From: Blastocatellia bacterium
GTDB lineage: Bacteria; Acidobacteriota; Blastocatellia; Pyrinomonadales; Pyrinomonadaceae
Length of the DNA stretch: 5,736 nt
Reading direction: 5' to 3'
Assembly (NCBI GenBank): GCA_003488005.1
Contig: DNND01000142.1
Coordinates: 1-5,736, forward strand
The notes under the pieces were generated by a model, which saw only the letters and a list, made by a program, of their open reading frames with translations, had not been told where the DNA came from and did not search any database. This document shows, piece by piece, positions 5,569 through 5,736 of the stretch (the first letter of the stretch is position 1; every line of letters starts with the position of its first letter). The translations under genes were made by a program, and so were the position numbers.

Positions 5569-5646
5569 ATGAGTGATTAACCGTAAACAAGAAGACGGAC
5601 GACGGTGTAGTGATGCAGTTTGAATGGACGGCCTCGCAGTGGCAAT

Positions 5647-5736
5647 GAGGTCAGTACCGTCCGCGGTAGCGGATGGGTTCAATGATTGCCGATTGGCAAC
5701 TGCCGATCTCCAATTGGCAATGTCGGAACCCATCCG
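5647..5736. repeat. GGTCAGTACC-family inverted repeat, copy 2 (right arm cut by window end)
   Basis: The left arm 5647-5680 matches the left arm of copy 1 at 29 of 34 positions. The right arm starts at 5726 and its 11 visible bases (GAACCCATCCG) pair perfectly with the inner end of the left arm before the window stops. A nested stem lies in the loop: 5685-5696 with 5710-5721, 11 of 12 bases pairing plus one G-T. The region 5569-5646 before it shows no gene. Confidence 0.85.

Noticed and set aside
5467..5733. Minus-strand open frame over the right end
   Set aside because: It is made of hairpin and inverted-repeat DNA; peptides such as SATADGTDLIA are read-throughs of the GGTCAGTACC repeat.

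Overview
This 5.7 kb chromosomal window carries six protein-coding genes. The gaps between most of them are packed with palindromic, REP-like DNA repeats. No rRNA, tRNA, CRISPR array, phage gene or intact insertion sequence is visible. Moderate-to-high GC, weak or absent Shine-Dalgarno sequences, the gene content and the particular repeats (GGTCAGTACC..GCGGTAGCGG, GCGGGCGTCTCGCCCGC, CCGCGGATNAACGCGGA, CACCACAGAG) suggest a soil-type Acidobacteriota, probably class Blastocatellia (Pyrinomonadaceae-like). That assignment is inference from remembered sequence style, not from a search.

Layout: (1) 1-177, upstream region with a good sigma70-type promoter (TTGACA, 17 nt, TAACAT) and, at the very left edge, what looks like the end of a truncated repeat copy. 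(2) 178-1323 (+), PLP-dependent trans-sulfuration enzyme of the cystathionine gamma-synthase/gamma-lyase family. (3) 1448-2371 (+), PP2C-family Ser/Thr phosphatase with an acidic C-terminal tail and probably its own promoter. (4) 2379-2486, inverted repeat between convergent genes; its right arm encodes the last residues and stop codon of the next gene. (5) 2467-2982 (-), short NfeD-family membrane protein. (6) 3009-3117, REPIN-like pair of inverted hairpins, then a terminator-like hairpin. (7) 3146-4066 (-), monofunctional proline dehydrogenase. (8) 4067-4373, gene-free gap holding a CACAGAG-type inverted repeat. (9) 4374-4703 (+), small three-helix membrane protein of unknown function. (10) 4721-4814, a near-perfect 34-bp inverted repeat. 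(11) 4884-5474 (-), HD-domain predicted phosphohydrolase. (12) 5475-5736, further hairpins and a second copy of the 34-bp inverted repeat, cut by the window end.

The genes do not form one pathway. They are housekeeping or accessory metabolic genes (sulfur amino acid metabolism, proline catabolism, protein dephosphorylation, membrane quality control, an HD hydrolase) arranged as single transcription units in alternating orientations. I see no convincing new defence or biosynthetic system. The most notable signal is the non-coding DNA: at least five different inverted-repeat families in 5.7 kb. One is present in two (perhaps three) copies whose arms changed together, so base pairing was preserved.
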